From NCBI GenBank assembly GCA_963802415.1, contig CAWDIH010000003.1, positions 124,001-188,000 of the forward strand: a stretch of 64,000 nt of DNA, in the 5' to 3' direction. How positions within the stretch are numbered: the stretch's first letter is position 1; each line of letters begins with the position of its first letter. Under the pieces are notes generated by a model. It was not told where the DNA came from and did not search any database. It saw nothing but the letters and a program-made list of their open reading frames with translations. The position numbers were made by a program, and so were the translations under genes. Origin of the DNA: DATAES01 sp963802415 (GTDB lineage Bacteria; Actinomycetota; Acidimicrobiia; Acidimicrobiales; JACDCH01). This document shows, in pieces, positions 54,261-63,111 of the stretch.

Positions 54261-56542
54261 TCACTCGACTCGGCTGAGCGACTCGTCGAGCTCTTCGGCT
54301 GTCATCAGGACGTCGCGCGCCTTGGAGCCGTCGTCGGACCGACGACGCCGCGCTGTTCGAGCAGGTCCATGAGGCGGCCGGCGCGGGCGAAGCCGACCCG
54401 CAGCTTGCGCTGCAGCATCGACGTCGAGCCGAGCTGTGCTCGCACGACGAGCTCCATCGCTTGGCGAACGAGCTCTTCGTCGTCGGGGTCTCCGCTCGCC
54501 GCGTCGCCGGAACCGCCGACTGGTCCGGTGCCGTCGTCGCGCTCCCTGCACGTGCGCGTCGTAGGTCGACCTCGGGAGCCTGGCGGCGCCACTGGGCAAC
54601 GACCTCGCGCACCTCCTCCTCGCCGACCCAGGAGCCCTGGATGCGGTGCGGCGCGCTCGACGTGCCGGCCCGAGCAGGAGCATGTCGCCCTTGCCGACGA
54701 GCGCTCGGCCCCGGTCTGGTCGAGGATCACGCGACTGTCGGTCACCGACGACACGGCGAACGCGAGGCGGGCCGGGATGTTCGCCTTGATGAGACCGGTG
54801 ATGACGTTGACCGACGGTCGCTGCGTGGCGATCACGAGATGGATGCCGACGGCGCGGGCCATCTGCGCGAGGCGGCAGATCGAGTCCTCGACATCGCGGG
54901 CGGCGACCATCATGAGGTCGGCGAGCTCGTCGATCACGACGAGGATGAAGGGCAGCCGGCGTGTACGTCGCGCTCGCGCATCCGGGTTCGGGCGACGAGC
55001 TCGCCGCGGTCGTAGGCCGCGTTGTAGCCGGTGACGTCACGGAAGCCGACCTCGGCAAGCAGGTCATAGCGCCGCTCCATCTCCTGGACGGCCCAGGCGA
55101 GCGCGTTGGCCGCCTTCTTCGGGTTCGTCACCACCTGCGTGAGCAGGTGGGGCAGCCGGTCGTACTGACCCATCTCGACCCGCTTCGGATCGACGAGGAT
55201 CATCCGCACCTGATCCGGCGTCGAGCGCATGAGGATGCGAGGTGATGATCGAGTTGAGGCAGCTCGACTTGCCTGCGCCGGTGGCGCCGGCGATCAGCAG
55301 GTGCGGCATCGTCGCCAGGTTCATCAACACGGCCTTGCCGTTGATGTCACGACCGACGGCGACCTCGAGGGGATGCTTGGCCGCGCAGAGCCTCGGCCGA
55401 TGGCGAGGATGTCGCCGAGCGGCACCATCTGGCGCTGCTCGTTCGGCACCTCGACCCCGATGGCCTGCTTCCTGGGATCGGAGCGAGGATGCGGACATCG
55501 GGCGTCGCCATCGCGTACGCGATGTCCTTGTGCAGGCTCGTGAGCCGAGCCACCTTCACACCCGGAGCGAGCTCGAGCTCGTAGCGCGTGACGGTCGGTC
55601 CGACGACCATGCCGACGAGCCGCGTCTCGACGCCGTGCTGTGCAAGTGCAGCCTCGAGCACATGGCCGCGTTCTTCGACCACGGACACGTCGATGTCATG
55701 TGAGCCGGCGCGCTGGAGCAGGGACGTCGACGGCAACTTCCACGGTGACGCCTTCGACGCCGGACCGAGCTCGATGGCGAGCTGCTCCGTGTGCTCGTCT
55801 TCGCCGTCATCGGATGCGGGAACGGTGAGCTTCGGTCTCGCCGGCCTGCGGCGTTTCTGCTCGCGCTCGTCACGGATGTCGACGTCGGCGTCTTGGTCGT
55901 AGAGCTGGTCTTCACGCTCGTCGGCGCGTTCGATCCTGCGACTCGAGTGTGAACAGACGGCCCGCGACGCGGCGCGACCGTGCTCGCACCGACGCCGACG
56001 CGGCGAGCGGTGGCGAGCACCGACGTCTGCGTGAGCACGATCACTCCGACGAGGCCGAGCGCCACGAGCAACGTGCCGGTCGCCCATGAGCCGATGAGAG
56101 CCTGAACAGGAACCGCCGCGATCCAACCCACGGCACCGCCGTGTCCATCCAGCTCGAGCAGCCCGCACACTGCGAAGAGGAGGAGCGTGGCACCGACCGC
56201 GAGCCCTGGCGGGCTGGCGGCGTCGCTTTCTCCTCGTCGTCGGACGACGCGAACAAAGTGACGCCCGCAGCGACGAGCGCGATGGGCGCGACGAGACCGC
56301 ACGGCACCCGCGAACGCATCGACGCCACCGTCGATGCCGTGTCCCGCGGTGCCGGCGAGGTGGAGCCACGTGGCGAGCCCGAGGACGACGCCGAGGGCGA
56401 TCAGCCCGACGCCGAGGGCGTCGGAGCCGTGTCCCTCGAACGCTGATGCCGCATGCCGACCCACCGAGTGCGCCGGCGCGGCACGGTTCGCGGGGACGCG
56501 CTTCGCTGCATGAGACGCTCGCTTCGTCGCCACAGTGGCCAC
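54261..56542 (-). CDS. ftsK: DNA translocase FtsK, with many frameshifts
   Basis: All parts of FtsK are present in order but spread over three frames. Membrane spans (GVGLIALGVVLGLATWL, VGATLLLFAVCGLLEL, ALIGSWATGTLLVALG) are followed by an acidic linker, the alpha domain (VGPTVTRYELELAPGVKV), Walker A AGATGAGKSS, Walker B VVIDELADLMM, TQRPSVNVITGLIKANIPAR and the gamma winged helix ending in RAGRLMDLLEQRGVVGP. At least eight indels are needed. FtsK pumps DNA at the septum and is essential or nearly so, which argues for sequence errors. The start may be GTG 56542, or GTG 56533, which fits a TACGGT hexamer better. Confidence 0.85.
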
Positions 56543-56571
56543 AACCGTATCAGCAGCCCCATGAGCAACAA

Positions 56572-56680
56572 TGCCTTCGGTCGGCTACGGGCGTCGCTGC
56601 GCTCCTGCCTCCGCCGACTGCGGCTCGTCGCTGGCGCTTCCCTCGCCGCCTGCCTTCGGTCGGCTACGGGCGTCGCTGCG
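56572..56680. repeat. 30-nt direct repeat upstream of ftsK
   Basis: Identical 30-nt copies beginning TGCCTTCGGTCGGCTACGGG lie at 56572-56601 and 56651-56680, separated by 49 nt of related GC-rich sequence. They occupy the 210-bp gap before ftsK, next to hairpin repeat C. Confidence 0.75.
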
Positions 56681-56690
56681 AGCGTCTCCC

Positions 56691-56743
56691 GCGTTTCGGC
56701 GTGCACAAGCCACATCTCGTGTGGCTGATGCACGCCGGAACGC
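56691..56743. repeat. Intergenic hairpin repeat, copy C
   Basis: This is a near-perfect palindrome: GCGTTTCGGCGTGCA, a loop around TCTCG, then TGCACGCCGGAACGC. It starts 10 nt after the stop of the small minus-strand gene at 56753. Copies A and B lie at 3764 and 10097. Confidence 0.65.
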
Positions 56744-56752
56744 AGGGGTTGG

Positions 56753-56995
56753 TCAGGCGGCGGTGGCGTCGAGGGCGTCGCCGGCGCGGAGGATCATGTA
56801 GGCCGGCTCGCTGGCGTGACGGGCCAGGAAGACCTCGGCCGCCTGCGCATCGTCGAAGGTCACCGCATCGGATCGGTCGCCGAGCCGCAGACCGGGCGCG
56901 AGGAACTGTGCGGTGGGCTCGTGCACCACGACTACGGACGCGTCGGGGCGCACTCGGCCGAGCACACATTCGGCGATGCGACGCAACACGGGCAT
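56753..56995 (-). CDS. Small conserved-looking hypothetical protein
   Basis: I do not recognise this 80-residue protein. It alternates strands and helices (PDASVVVVHEPTAQFLAPG, then VTFDDAQAAEVFLARHAS) with no membrane span, signal or cysteine pair apart from one cysteine at position 10. The start is supported by TACGGT 6 nt upstream, and a hairpin repeat follows its stop. It lies between rnj and ftsK. Confidence 0.6.
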   Translation of the reverse strand: MPVLRRIAECVLGRVRPDASVVVVHEPTAQFLAPGLRLGDRSDAVTFDDAQAAEVFLARHASEPAYMILRAGDALDATAA

Positions 56996-57001
56996 ACGGC
57001 G

Positions 57002-57007
57002 ACCGTA
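57002..57007 (-). promoter_or_regulatory. -10 hexamer TACGGT, leaderless
   Basis: On the minus strand TACGGT ends 6 nt before the ATG at 56995. Confidence 0.5.
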
Positions 57008-57076
57008 GCGGCGAAGCGTTTCCGCGCGGCAGCGAATTTGTTGCCAGTCAGGAAACAGGATGTGAACGGCGCGCGG

Positions 57077-58741
57077 TCACGTCTCCATGACGACGGGCAC
57101 GATCATCGGGCGCCGCCGCGTGCGGTCGGCGACGAACCGGCCGGCGGCCTTGCGGACGACGCGCTGCAGCGCCTCGATGTCAACCGGATCACCGGACGTG
57201 AACGACGCTTGCAAGGCGGCGCGCACCTCGTCCGCGCACTCGTCGAGGAGGTCTTCGGCCTCGGGTGCATACACCCAACCGCGGGTGATCACCTCCGGTC
57301 CCGTCACGATGGCGCCCGTCTGCGCGTCGACGGTCACAACGACGACGACGACCCCCTCTTCGGCCAGCACGCGCCGGTCACGCAACACGCCCTGGCCGAC
57401 ATCTCCGACGATCCCGTCGACGTACAGGTAACCCGCCGGCACCTTCGGACCACGCGTCACCCCCAGATCGGTCAGCAACAGTTGGTCGCCGTCCTCGCAG
57501 ACGAGAACGCGTTCGTCGCCCATGCCCATGATGTGCGCGAGGCGGGCGTGGGTCATCAGGTGCCGATACTCGCCATGCACCGGCGTGAACCAATCAGGTT
57601 GCGCGATCGACAACAGCGTCTGCAGTTCCCCTTGCTTTGCGTGCCCGGTCGCGTGGACGTCGTCGATGCCCGAGTGGATGACCTCGGCTCCCAACCGGGT
57701 CATGCCGTCGATGATCTTCGAGACGCTCGCCTCGTTGCCCGGGATCGGGTGGGAGCTGAGGATGACGGTGTCCTCCGGTCCGACCTTGATCCATCGGTTG
57801 TCGCTCGAAGCCATCAAAGCGAGCGCAGACATCGGTTCACCCTGCGATCCGGTCGAGATCACGCACACCTTGGCAGGATCGATGTCGACGATGTCCTCGA
57901 TGTCGACGAGCCGGTTAGCGGGAATGTTCAAGAGCCCCATCTCTCGCGCGAGCCGCACGTTCTTCTTCATCGACATGCCGAGCGTGGCGATCGTGCGGTC
58001 GAACGCGATCGCCGCATCTGCGATCTGCTGCACGCGGTGGATGTGGCTGGCGAAGCAGGCGATGACGATGCGTCGCCCTTCGTTGGCATGGAACAGGTCG
58101 TAGAGAACAGTGCCAACCGTTCGTTCGCTCCGCGAGTAGCCCACTTCGTCGGCGTTCGTCGAGTCGGAGAGCAACAGGCGGATGCCGGGATCCTTGGCAA
58201 TCGCGCCGATGCGGGCGAGGTCCGTCAACCGACCGTCGACGGGCGTGAGATCGAGCTTGAAATCGCCGGAGTGGAGGATCGTCCCTTGCGGGGTGTGGAA
58301 AGCGGTGGCGAAGCCATAGGGCACCGAGTGCGTGACCGGGATGAACTCGACGTCGAAGGGTCCGATGCGCCGGCGCTCGCCGTCGCGCACCGGTATCAGC
58401 TCGGTACGGTCGATCAGGCCCGCTTCATCGATGCGATGGCGCGCCAAGCCGAGTGTGAGTGGCGAGCCGTACACCGGAAAGCTCAGCTCGCGCAGGAGAA
58501 ACGAGAGCCCGCCCACGTGATCTTCGTGACCGTGGGTCGCGATGCACCCGTCGATGCGTGCCGCGTTGTCACGCAGGTACGTGAAATCGGGCAGCACGAG
58601 ATCGATGCCGAGCATGTCGATGTCCGGGAACATCAGACCGCAGTCGAGCAGCATGATCCGGCCGTCGACCTCGACACACGCGCAGTTCCGGCCGATCTCC
58701 CCGAGGCCACCCAGAAACGTGACGGAGACCGGGGCCGGCAT
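57077..58741 (-). CDS. rnj: Ribonuclease J
   Basis: The protein has 554 residues from the ATG at 58741, which overlaps the dapA stop by 4 nt. THGHEDHVGG is the metallo-beta-lactamase zinc motif; SGDFKLDLTPVDG, LLLSDSTNADEVGYSRSE and CFASHIHRVQQ define the beta-CASP domain, and HPIPGNEASVSK with TPVHGEYRHLMTHA close the active site. A C-terminal dimerisation domain follows. It processes and degrades RNA by endo- and 5'-exonuclease action. It is the counterpart of Rv2752c. Confidence 0.95.
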   Translation of the reverse strand: MPAPVSVTFLGGLGEIGRNCACVEVDGRIMLLDCGLMFPDIDMLGIDLVLPDFTYLRDNAARIDGCIATHGHEDHVGGLSFLLRELSFPVYGSPLTLGLARHRIDEAGLIDRTELIPVRDGERRRIGPFDVEFIPVTHSVPYGFATAFHTPQGTILHSGDFKLDLTPVDGRLTDLARIGAIAKDPGIRLLLSDSTNADEVGYSRSERTVGTVLYDLFHANEGRRIVIACFASHIHRVQQIADAAIAFDRTIATLGMSMKKNVRLAREMGLLNIPANRLVDIEDIVDIDPAKVCVISTGSQGEPMSALALMASSDNRWIKVGPEDTVILSSHPIPGNEASVSKIIDGMTRLGAEVIHSGIDDVHATGHAKQGELQTLLSIAQPDWFTPVHGEYRHLMTHARLAHIMGMGDERVLVCEDGDQLLLTDLGVTRGPKVPAGYLYVDGIVGDVGQGVLRDRRVLAEEGVVVVVVTVDAQTGAIVTGPEVITRGWVYAPEAEDLLDECADEVRAALQASFTSGDPVDIEALQRVVRKAAGRFVADRTRRRPMIVPVVMET

Positions 58742-59628
58742 CAGTCGGACGAGCGGAGGCGGCCGTAGACCTCGCGGGCGCGTTCGTCGGTGCCCGCGGG
58801 AGCCCGCCCCAACGGGAGCCGGCACTCACCGACCGGTACGCCGAGTGTGCGCATCATCGCCTTGGCAGCCTGCGAGAAGACGCACGTGTCGCTGTTCTCG
58901 TACTCGTACGACTCGAGCAGCTGCGCGTTGATCTTCCGTGCGCGCACGACATCGCCCTTGTCGAACGCGGCGATCATCTCGCCGAACTCGGGTGCCGCCC
59001 AATGCGTCGCCACGCCCACGACGCCGATCGCGCCCACGGCGAGCAGCGGCAGCGTCAGCGAGTCGTCGCCGCTGTAGATCGCCAGGTCGGGCGCATCGGC
59101 CATGACTCGTGCGGCCGCCGGCGGATCGCCTGTCGCATCCTTCAACGCGATGATGTTGCGCACGTCGTGGACGAGCCGGACGAGCACGTCGTGCGCGATG
59201 CGGCGACCGGTACGGCCCGGTACGTCGTAGATCATCATTGGCAGCTTCGTTGCGTCGGCGACCGCGCGGAGGTGCGCCTCGATGCCCGACTGCGGCGGCC
59301 GGTTGTAGTACGGACCGACGACCAGCACGCCGGCCACGCCGGTATCCGTCGCCCGACGGGTCAGCTCGACGGTCTCCGCGGTGTTGTTCGTGCCGGTGCC
59401 GGCGATGATCGGGATCGTCACCGCCTCGCTGACCGCGCGCCAGAGGTCGAGCTTCTCGCCCTCGCTCAACACCGGCGCCTCACCCGTCGTGCCGGCGACC
59501 ACGAGACCGTCGTTGCCGTGGTCGGCCAACCAGCGAGCCAGCGTGGCCGCCGCATCGAGATCGAGCGCGCCGTCGTCGTCGAACGGCGTGACCATCGCGG
59601 TGAGCACTGAGCCCCAAGGTCCGTTCAT
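58741..59628 (-). CDS. dapA: 4-hydroxy-tetrahydrodipicolinate synthase
   Basis: The protein has 295 residues from the ATG at 59628. GSVLTAMVTPFDDDG opens the TIM barrel. VAGTTGEAPVLSEGEK binds pyruvate's carboxylate, the tyrosine is in MMIYDVPGRTG, and the Schiff-base lysine is in IIALKDATGD near residue 163. It condenses pyruvate with aspartate semialdehyde, the first step of the dap branch. Overlaps on both sides (rnj and the winged-helix gene) point to one operon. Confidence 0.95.
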   Translation of the reverse strand: MNGPWGSVLTAMVTPFDDDGALDLDAAATLARWLADHGNDGLVVAGTTGEAPVLSEGEKLDLWRAVSEAVTIPIIAGTGTNNTAETVELTRRATDTGVAGVLVVGPYYNRPPQSGIEAHLRAVADATKLPMMIYDVPGRTGRRIAHDVLVRLVHDVRNIIALKDATGDPPAAARVMADAPDLAIYSGDDSLTLPLLAVGAIGVVGVATHWAAPEFGEMIAAFDKGDVVRARKINAQLLESYEYENSDTCVFSQAAKAMMRTLGVPVGECRLPLGRAPAGTDERAREVYGRLRSSD

Positions 59629-60254
59629 GAGTGTGCTGCTTCCTTGCTGCGCTCGATGCCGAGCGTGTTGAGCAGGTCTTCGTGCAACTGGAACCACACG
59701 GTGTGGTACGAGTCGATCATCGGTTTGGCGAACCAATCGTGGTCGCCGCTTTGCACGCGCACGAGCGCGTTGCAGAAGCGTGGCCGGTAGCTCTGGTACC
59801 GGTCGAGTGCGTTTCGCAGATCGGCGAGGACGGGCTCGACGCGATCGTGGACGTCGCCGAGTTGATCGACCACCCCACGGTCGTAGTCCTCGTCGTCGTG
59901 CGCGTTGAGGGTCGCCTCGTCCTTCATCTGCCACGCGGTACACACGGTCAGCAGCTCGGGATTGAGCTCCAGAAACCGCCGGTACGCGTCGTGGACGACC
60001 GCCCGGCAGCCGAGCGCGGCGAGCTCCTCGGCGAGCACGCGTTCGTGTTCGGCGCGACCGGCAGGGGTCAAGGCCCATCCAGTCAGGCGGCCGTTGCGGT
60101 AGAGCACCAGCTCGTCGACCTGGAGCTCGTCGAGGTGCCGGTTGACCTCGGCGGGCGTCACGCTCGTCATTTCGGCCACGTCGGAGGCGCCCGCGAACCC
60201 CTTCAGCCGCAAGCCGTGGAGCACGAGCAACCGGGTGTCGGAGGGCCGGGTCAC
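59625..60254 (-). CDS. Winged-helix protein, possible transcriptional regulator
   Basis: The protein has 209 residues from the GTG at 60254, chosen because TAGCGT lies 7 nt upstream; GTG 60257 is one codon longer. TRLLVLHGLRLKGFAGASDVAEMTSVTPAEVNRHLDELQ forms a helix-turn-helix, and a wing follows with YRNGRLTGWALTPAGRAEH. The C-terminal two thirds are helical and unlike known regulators. It overlaps dapA by 4 nt and could regulate lysine synthesis, but no operator evidence supports this. Confidence 0.65.
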   Translation of the reverse strand: MTRPSDTRLLVLHGLRLKGFAGASDVAEMTSVTPAEVNRHLDELQVDELVLYRNGRLTGWALTPAGRAEHERVLAEELAALGCRAVVHDAYRRFLELNPELLTVCTAWQMKDEATLNAHDDEDYDRGVVDQLGDVHDRVEPVLADLRNALDRYQSYRPRFCNALVRVQSGDHDWFAKPMIDSYHTVWFQLHEDLLNTLGIERSKEAAHS

Positions 60255-60261
60255 CACCCAG

Positions 60262-60267
60262 ACGCTA
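60262..60267 (-). promoter_or_regulatory. -10 hexamer TAGCGT, leaderless
   Basis: On the minus strand TAGCGT ends 7 nt before GTG 60254. It would drive the winged-helix, dapA and rnj genes. Confidence 0.45.
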
Positions 60268-60310
60268 ACCGAGGCGCCCCTGAGGAAGGCCCCACCGAAA
60301 CGTCGACGCG

Positions 60311-61015
60311 TCAGCAGTCCAAGCCGGCGATCGTCGCGGGGACCTCCGCGAGCGACGCGACGAGCCGGAAGCGGTCGCGTGCCGCCATCGCTTCCTCGTC
60401 GTCGATCCGCTCGTGCGCCCACGTGAGCGGATGAGGCACGTGGATCGCCCAGCCGCCGAGCCCGAGCACAGGCGCGATGTCCGACCGGGGCGAGTTGCCG
60501 ATCATCACGAAGCGCGATGCGTCGACAGCATGGCGGCGAAGGATCCGGCTGTAGGCCCGCTCGTCCTTCGTCGCGACGATCTCGACGGCGTCGAAGTGCT
60601 CGCCGAGCCCTGACCGGGCAAGCTTCGATTCCTGGTCGAACAGGTCGCCCTTCGTGATGAGCATCACGCGATGCGTCTCGCTGACGGCCCGGACGGCGTC
60701 GTCCGCGCCCGCGAGGAGCTCGACGGGGTGCTCGAGCATGGAACGGCCGGCGTCGATGATCGCTTGGATGTCCGACGCGGTCACCGCTCCGCGAGACAGT
60801 TCGATCGCCGTCTCGATCATCGACAGGGTGAAGGACTTCACGCCGTACCCGAACAGCGTCAGGTTGCGCGTCTCGGTTGCAAGCAATCGCTCGCCGATGG
60901 TGTCCGGTGCGACATAGCGCTCCATGAGCGCCGCAAAGCGCTCGTGGGTCATCGAGAAGATCGACTCGTTGTGCCAGAGCGTGTCGTCGCCGTCGAATGC
61001 GACGAGATCGATCAC
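60311..61015 (-). CDS. HAD-family hydrolase
   Basis: This 234-residue protein has motif I AFDGDDTLWHNES (nucleophile aspartate), motif II serine/threonine in VMLITKGD, motif III lysine near YSRILRR-preceding TKDERAY, and motif IV in MIGNSPRSDIAPVLG. A helical cap lies between residues 17 and about 95. The likely role is phosphate-ester hydrolysis on a small molecule. The acyl-CoA ligase gene lies 22 nt upstream in the same direction. Confidence 0.85.
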   Translation of the reverse strand: MIDLVAFDGDDTLWHNESIFSMTHERFAALMERYVAPDTIGERLLATETRNLTLFGYGVKSFTLSMIETAIELSRGAVTASDIQAIIDAGRSMLEHPVELLAGADDAVRAVSETHRVMLITKGDLFDQESKLARSGLGEHFDAVEIVATKDERAYSRILRRHAVDASRFVMIGNSPRSDIAPVLGLGGWAIHVPHPLTWAHERIDDEEAMAARDRFRLVASLAEVPATIAGLDC

Positions 61016-61037
61016 GTGCCGGCCTCGCTGTGCGCTA

Positions 61038-62588
61038 TCACAGGATCCGCGACTCGTGATCCTTCCAGTAGCGATCGCGGAGCAGGCGCTTGTAGAGCTT
61101 GCCGGTCGGCAGTCGCGGGAGCTCGGCTTCGAAGTCGACCGAGCGCGGGCACTTGTAGTGCGCGAGATGTTCTCTGCAGTACTCGGTGAGCTCGCGCTCG
61201 AGGGCAGGTCCGGCCTCGACGCTGTCCACCACCTGCACGACGGCCTTCACCTCTTCGCCGAGGTCTTCGTTCGGGACACCGAACACGGCCGCGTCCATCA
61301 CCTTCGGGTGGCTGATGAGAAGGTTCTCCGCTTCTTGCGGATAGATGTTCACCCCGCCGCTGATGATCATGTACGTGGCGCGATCGGTGAGATAGAGGTA
61401 GCCCTCTTCGTCGACGTAGCCCATGTCGCCGACGGAGCTCATCACCCCGCTTTCGTCCTCGCGCCGCGAGTCCGCTGTCTTCTCCGGGTCGTTGTAGTAC
61501 TCGAACGCCGTCGCGCCTTGGAACCACACCGTGCCGGGTTCACCGATGGAGCACTCGTTCCCGTGCTCGTCGAGGATCAGCAGCTTGCCGAGGATGCACT
61601 TGCCGACGGTCCCCTTGTGGGCCAGCCACTGTTCGGAGTCGCAGAAGGTGAACCCGTGGGCCTCAGTCGCGCCGTAGTACTCAACGATGATCGGACCCCA
61701 CCACTCGATCATCGCCTCCTTGATCGGGATGGGACATGGCGCCGCGGCGTGGACGATCTTCTCGAGCGACGACAGGTCGTACTTGTGCTTCACGTCGTCC
61801 GGAAGCTTCAGCAGGCGCGAGAACATCGTCGGAACCATCTGCGAGTTCGTGACGCGGTAGCGCTCGACGAGTTGCAGGAACTGCTCCGGGTCGAAGCGCT
61901 CCATGATGACCGCGGTCGAACCGAGTCGCAGCGTCGCCGACACGCTCGCCTGCGGCGCCGAGTGGTACAGAGGCGCGGGCGAGAGATACGTCATACCTTC
62001 GCGGAAGCCGAACATTCCTTTCACGAACTCCATGACGGGGAGAGCTGCGCTCGGTGCCTGGTCCGGCATCGGCCGGAGGATGCCCTTCGGTTGCCCGGTC
62101 GTCCCTGACGAGTACAACATCGCCGCACCGAGGCGCTCGTTGTCGACAGGCGTGTCGGGATATGCGGCTACCGCTTCCTCGAAGCTCTCCCAACCCTCGA
62201 CCGTGCCGTCCACCATGAGAAAGCGCCGGACGTTCGGACACAGCGGCGGCAGGGCCGCGGCCACGTCGCGTTTCGCCGCCGACGAGATGAGCACCTGCGA
62301 GTCGCTGTCGTTGACGATGTACGCCACCTCTTCCGGCGACAAGTAGGAGTTGATGGCGGTGAAGTAGACGCCAGTGCGCTCCGCGCCGCCAGCCACTTCG
62401 AGCATGCGCGGGTTGTTCTCCATGAACAGCGCGACGTGGTCGAGACGCTTCAGGCCGAGATCGCGGAACAGATGCGCGATGCGATTGCAGCGCGCCTCGT
62501 ACTCCCCGAACGACATCGTCTCGCCGGTCGTCGCCATGACGATCGCGGGCTTGTCGGGATGCTTTGCAGCGTGTTGCGCGGCGTACAT
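61038..62588 (-). CDS. AMP-forming acyl-CoA synthetase
   Basis: The protein has 516 residues. YSSGTTGQPKG is the P-loop (A3), YYGATEAHGFTF is A5, GDMGYVDEEGYLYLTDR is A7-A8, and the acyl-adenylation lysine lies in LPRLPTGKLYKR near the C-terminus. The set matches fatty-acid or aryl CoA ligases of the FadD type. The chain-length preference cannot be read. TAGCGT lies 6 nt before the ATG. Confidence 0.9.
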   Translation of the reverse strand: MYAAQHAAKHPDKPAIVMATTGETMSFGEYEARCNRIAHLFRDLGLKRLDHVALFMENNPRMLEVAGGAERTGVYFTAINSYLSPEEVAYIVNDSDSQVLISSAAKRDVAAALPPLCPNVRRFLMVDGTVEGWESFEEAVAAYPDTPVDNERLGAAMLYSSGTTGQPKGILRPMPDQAPSAALPVMEFVKGMFGFREGMTYLSPAPLYHSAPQASVSATLRLGSTAVIMERFDPEQFLQLVERYRVTNSQMVPTMFSRLLKLPDDVKHKYDLSSLEKIVHAAAPCPIPIKEAMIEWWGPIIVEYYGATEAHGFTFCDSEQWLAHKGTVGKCILGKLLILDEHGNECSIGEPGTVWFQGATAFEYYNDPEKTADSRREDESGVMSSVGDMGYVDEEGYLYLTDRATYMIISGGVNIYPQEAENLLISHPKVMDAAVFGVPNEDLGEEVKAVVQVVDSVEAGPALERELTEYCREHLAHYKCPRSVDFEAELPRLPTGKLYKRLLRDRYWKDHESRIL

Positions 62589-62594
62589 GCCGTG

Positions 62595-62600
62595 ACGCTA
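62595..62600 (-). promoter_or_regulatory. -10 hexamer TAGCGT, leaderless
   Basis: On the minus strand TAGCGT ends 6 nt before the ATG at 62588. It overlaps the end of the YbaK-type gene. Confidence 0.5.
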
Positions 62601-63086
62601 TTCCCGATTCGCTGTCCCGAGGGACGGGCTGATCGTCCCGCCGGAAGCGCGCACCAACTCGATCGGAGCAATGGCAAAGACGTGGCGCGGCGTGCCCGCA
62701 GCTGCCCACACCACGTCGTAGCCCAAGAGATCGCCATCGACGAAGGTCCGCAGCGGCGTGGTGTGGCCGAACGGAGGCACACCGCCGATCGCGAACCCGG
62801 TCGCGGCTCTGACGGTTTCGGGATTCGCCCGCCGAACCTTGCCGCCCGCCGCTCCGGCCGTGCGCGCGAGCTCGGACTCGTCCAACCGGTTCGAGCCGGA
62901 CACCAGGGCGAGCACGATCTCGTCGTCCACCTCGAAGGCGAGCGACTTGACGATCTGCCCCACCTGGACACCGACGGCGGCTGCGGCCTCGCGCGCTGTC
63001 CGTGTGCCCTCGGGGAACTCCCGCACCTCGACCTCGAGGCCATGGCGCGCACCAGCGTCCACCACCCGCTGCGCGGCCACATGCAT
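62598..63086 (-). CDS. YbaK/EbsC-type aminoacyl-tRNA deacylase
   Basis: The protein has 162 residues from the ATG at 63086. VGQIVKSLAFEVDDEIVLALVSG contains the family lysine, ATGFAIGGVPPFGHTTPLRTF holds the GxxPxG substrate loop, and YDVVWAAAGTPRHVFAI follows. These enzymes clear misacylated tRNAs (for example Cys- or Ala-tRNAPro) in trans. It starts 25 bp from a divergent aminotransferase. Confidence 0.88.
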   Translation of the reverse strand: MHVAAQRVVDAGARHGLEVEVREFPEGTRTAREAAAAVGVQVGQIVKSLAFEVDDEIVLALVSGSNRLDESELARTAGAAGGKVRRANPETVRAATGFAIGGVPPFGHTTPLRTFVDGDLLGYDVVWAAAGTPRHVFAIAPIELVRASGGTISPSLGTANRE

Positions 63087-63087
63087 C

Positions 63088-63110
63088 GGGCGATCATCGT
63101 ACGATCGCCC
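63088..63110. promoter_or_regulatory. Palindromic divergent promoter/operator
   Basis: The 25-bp gap between two divergent start codons is almost entirely palindromic. Arms GGGCGATC and GATCGCCC enclose ATCGTACGAT (63096-63105). That inner palindrome gives a TACGAT hexamer on each strand: plus (63100-63105), 6 nt before GTG 63112, and minus (63096-63101), 9 nt before ATG 63086. Confidence 0.6.
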
Positions 63111-63111
63111 C

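Noticed and set aside
54261..56542. ftsK split into several small genes.
   Set aside because: The fragments follow FtsK order without gaps and lack their own start signals. Several indels in one gene explain them better.
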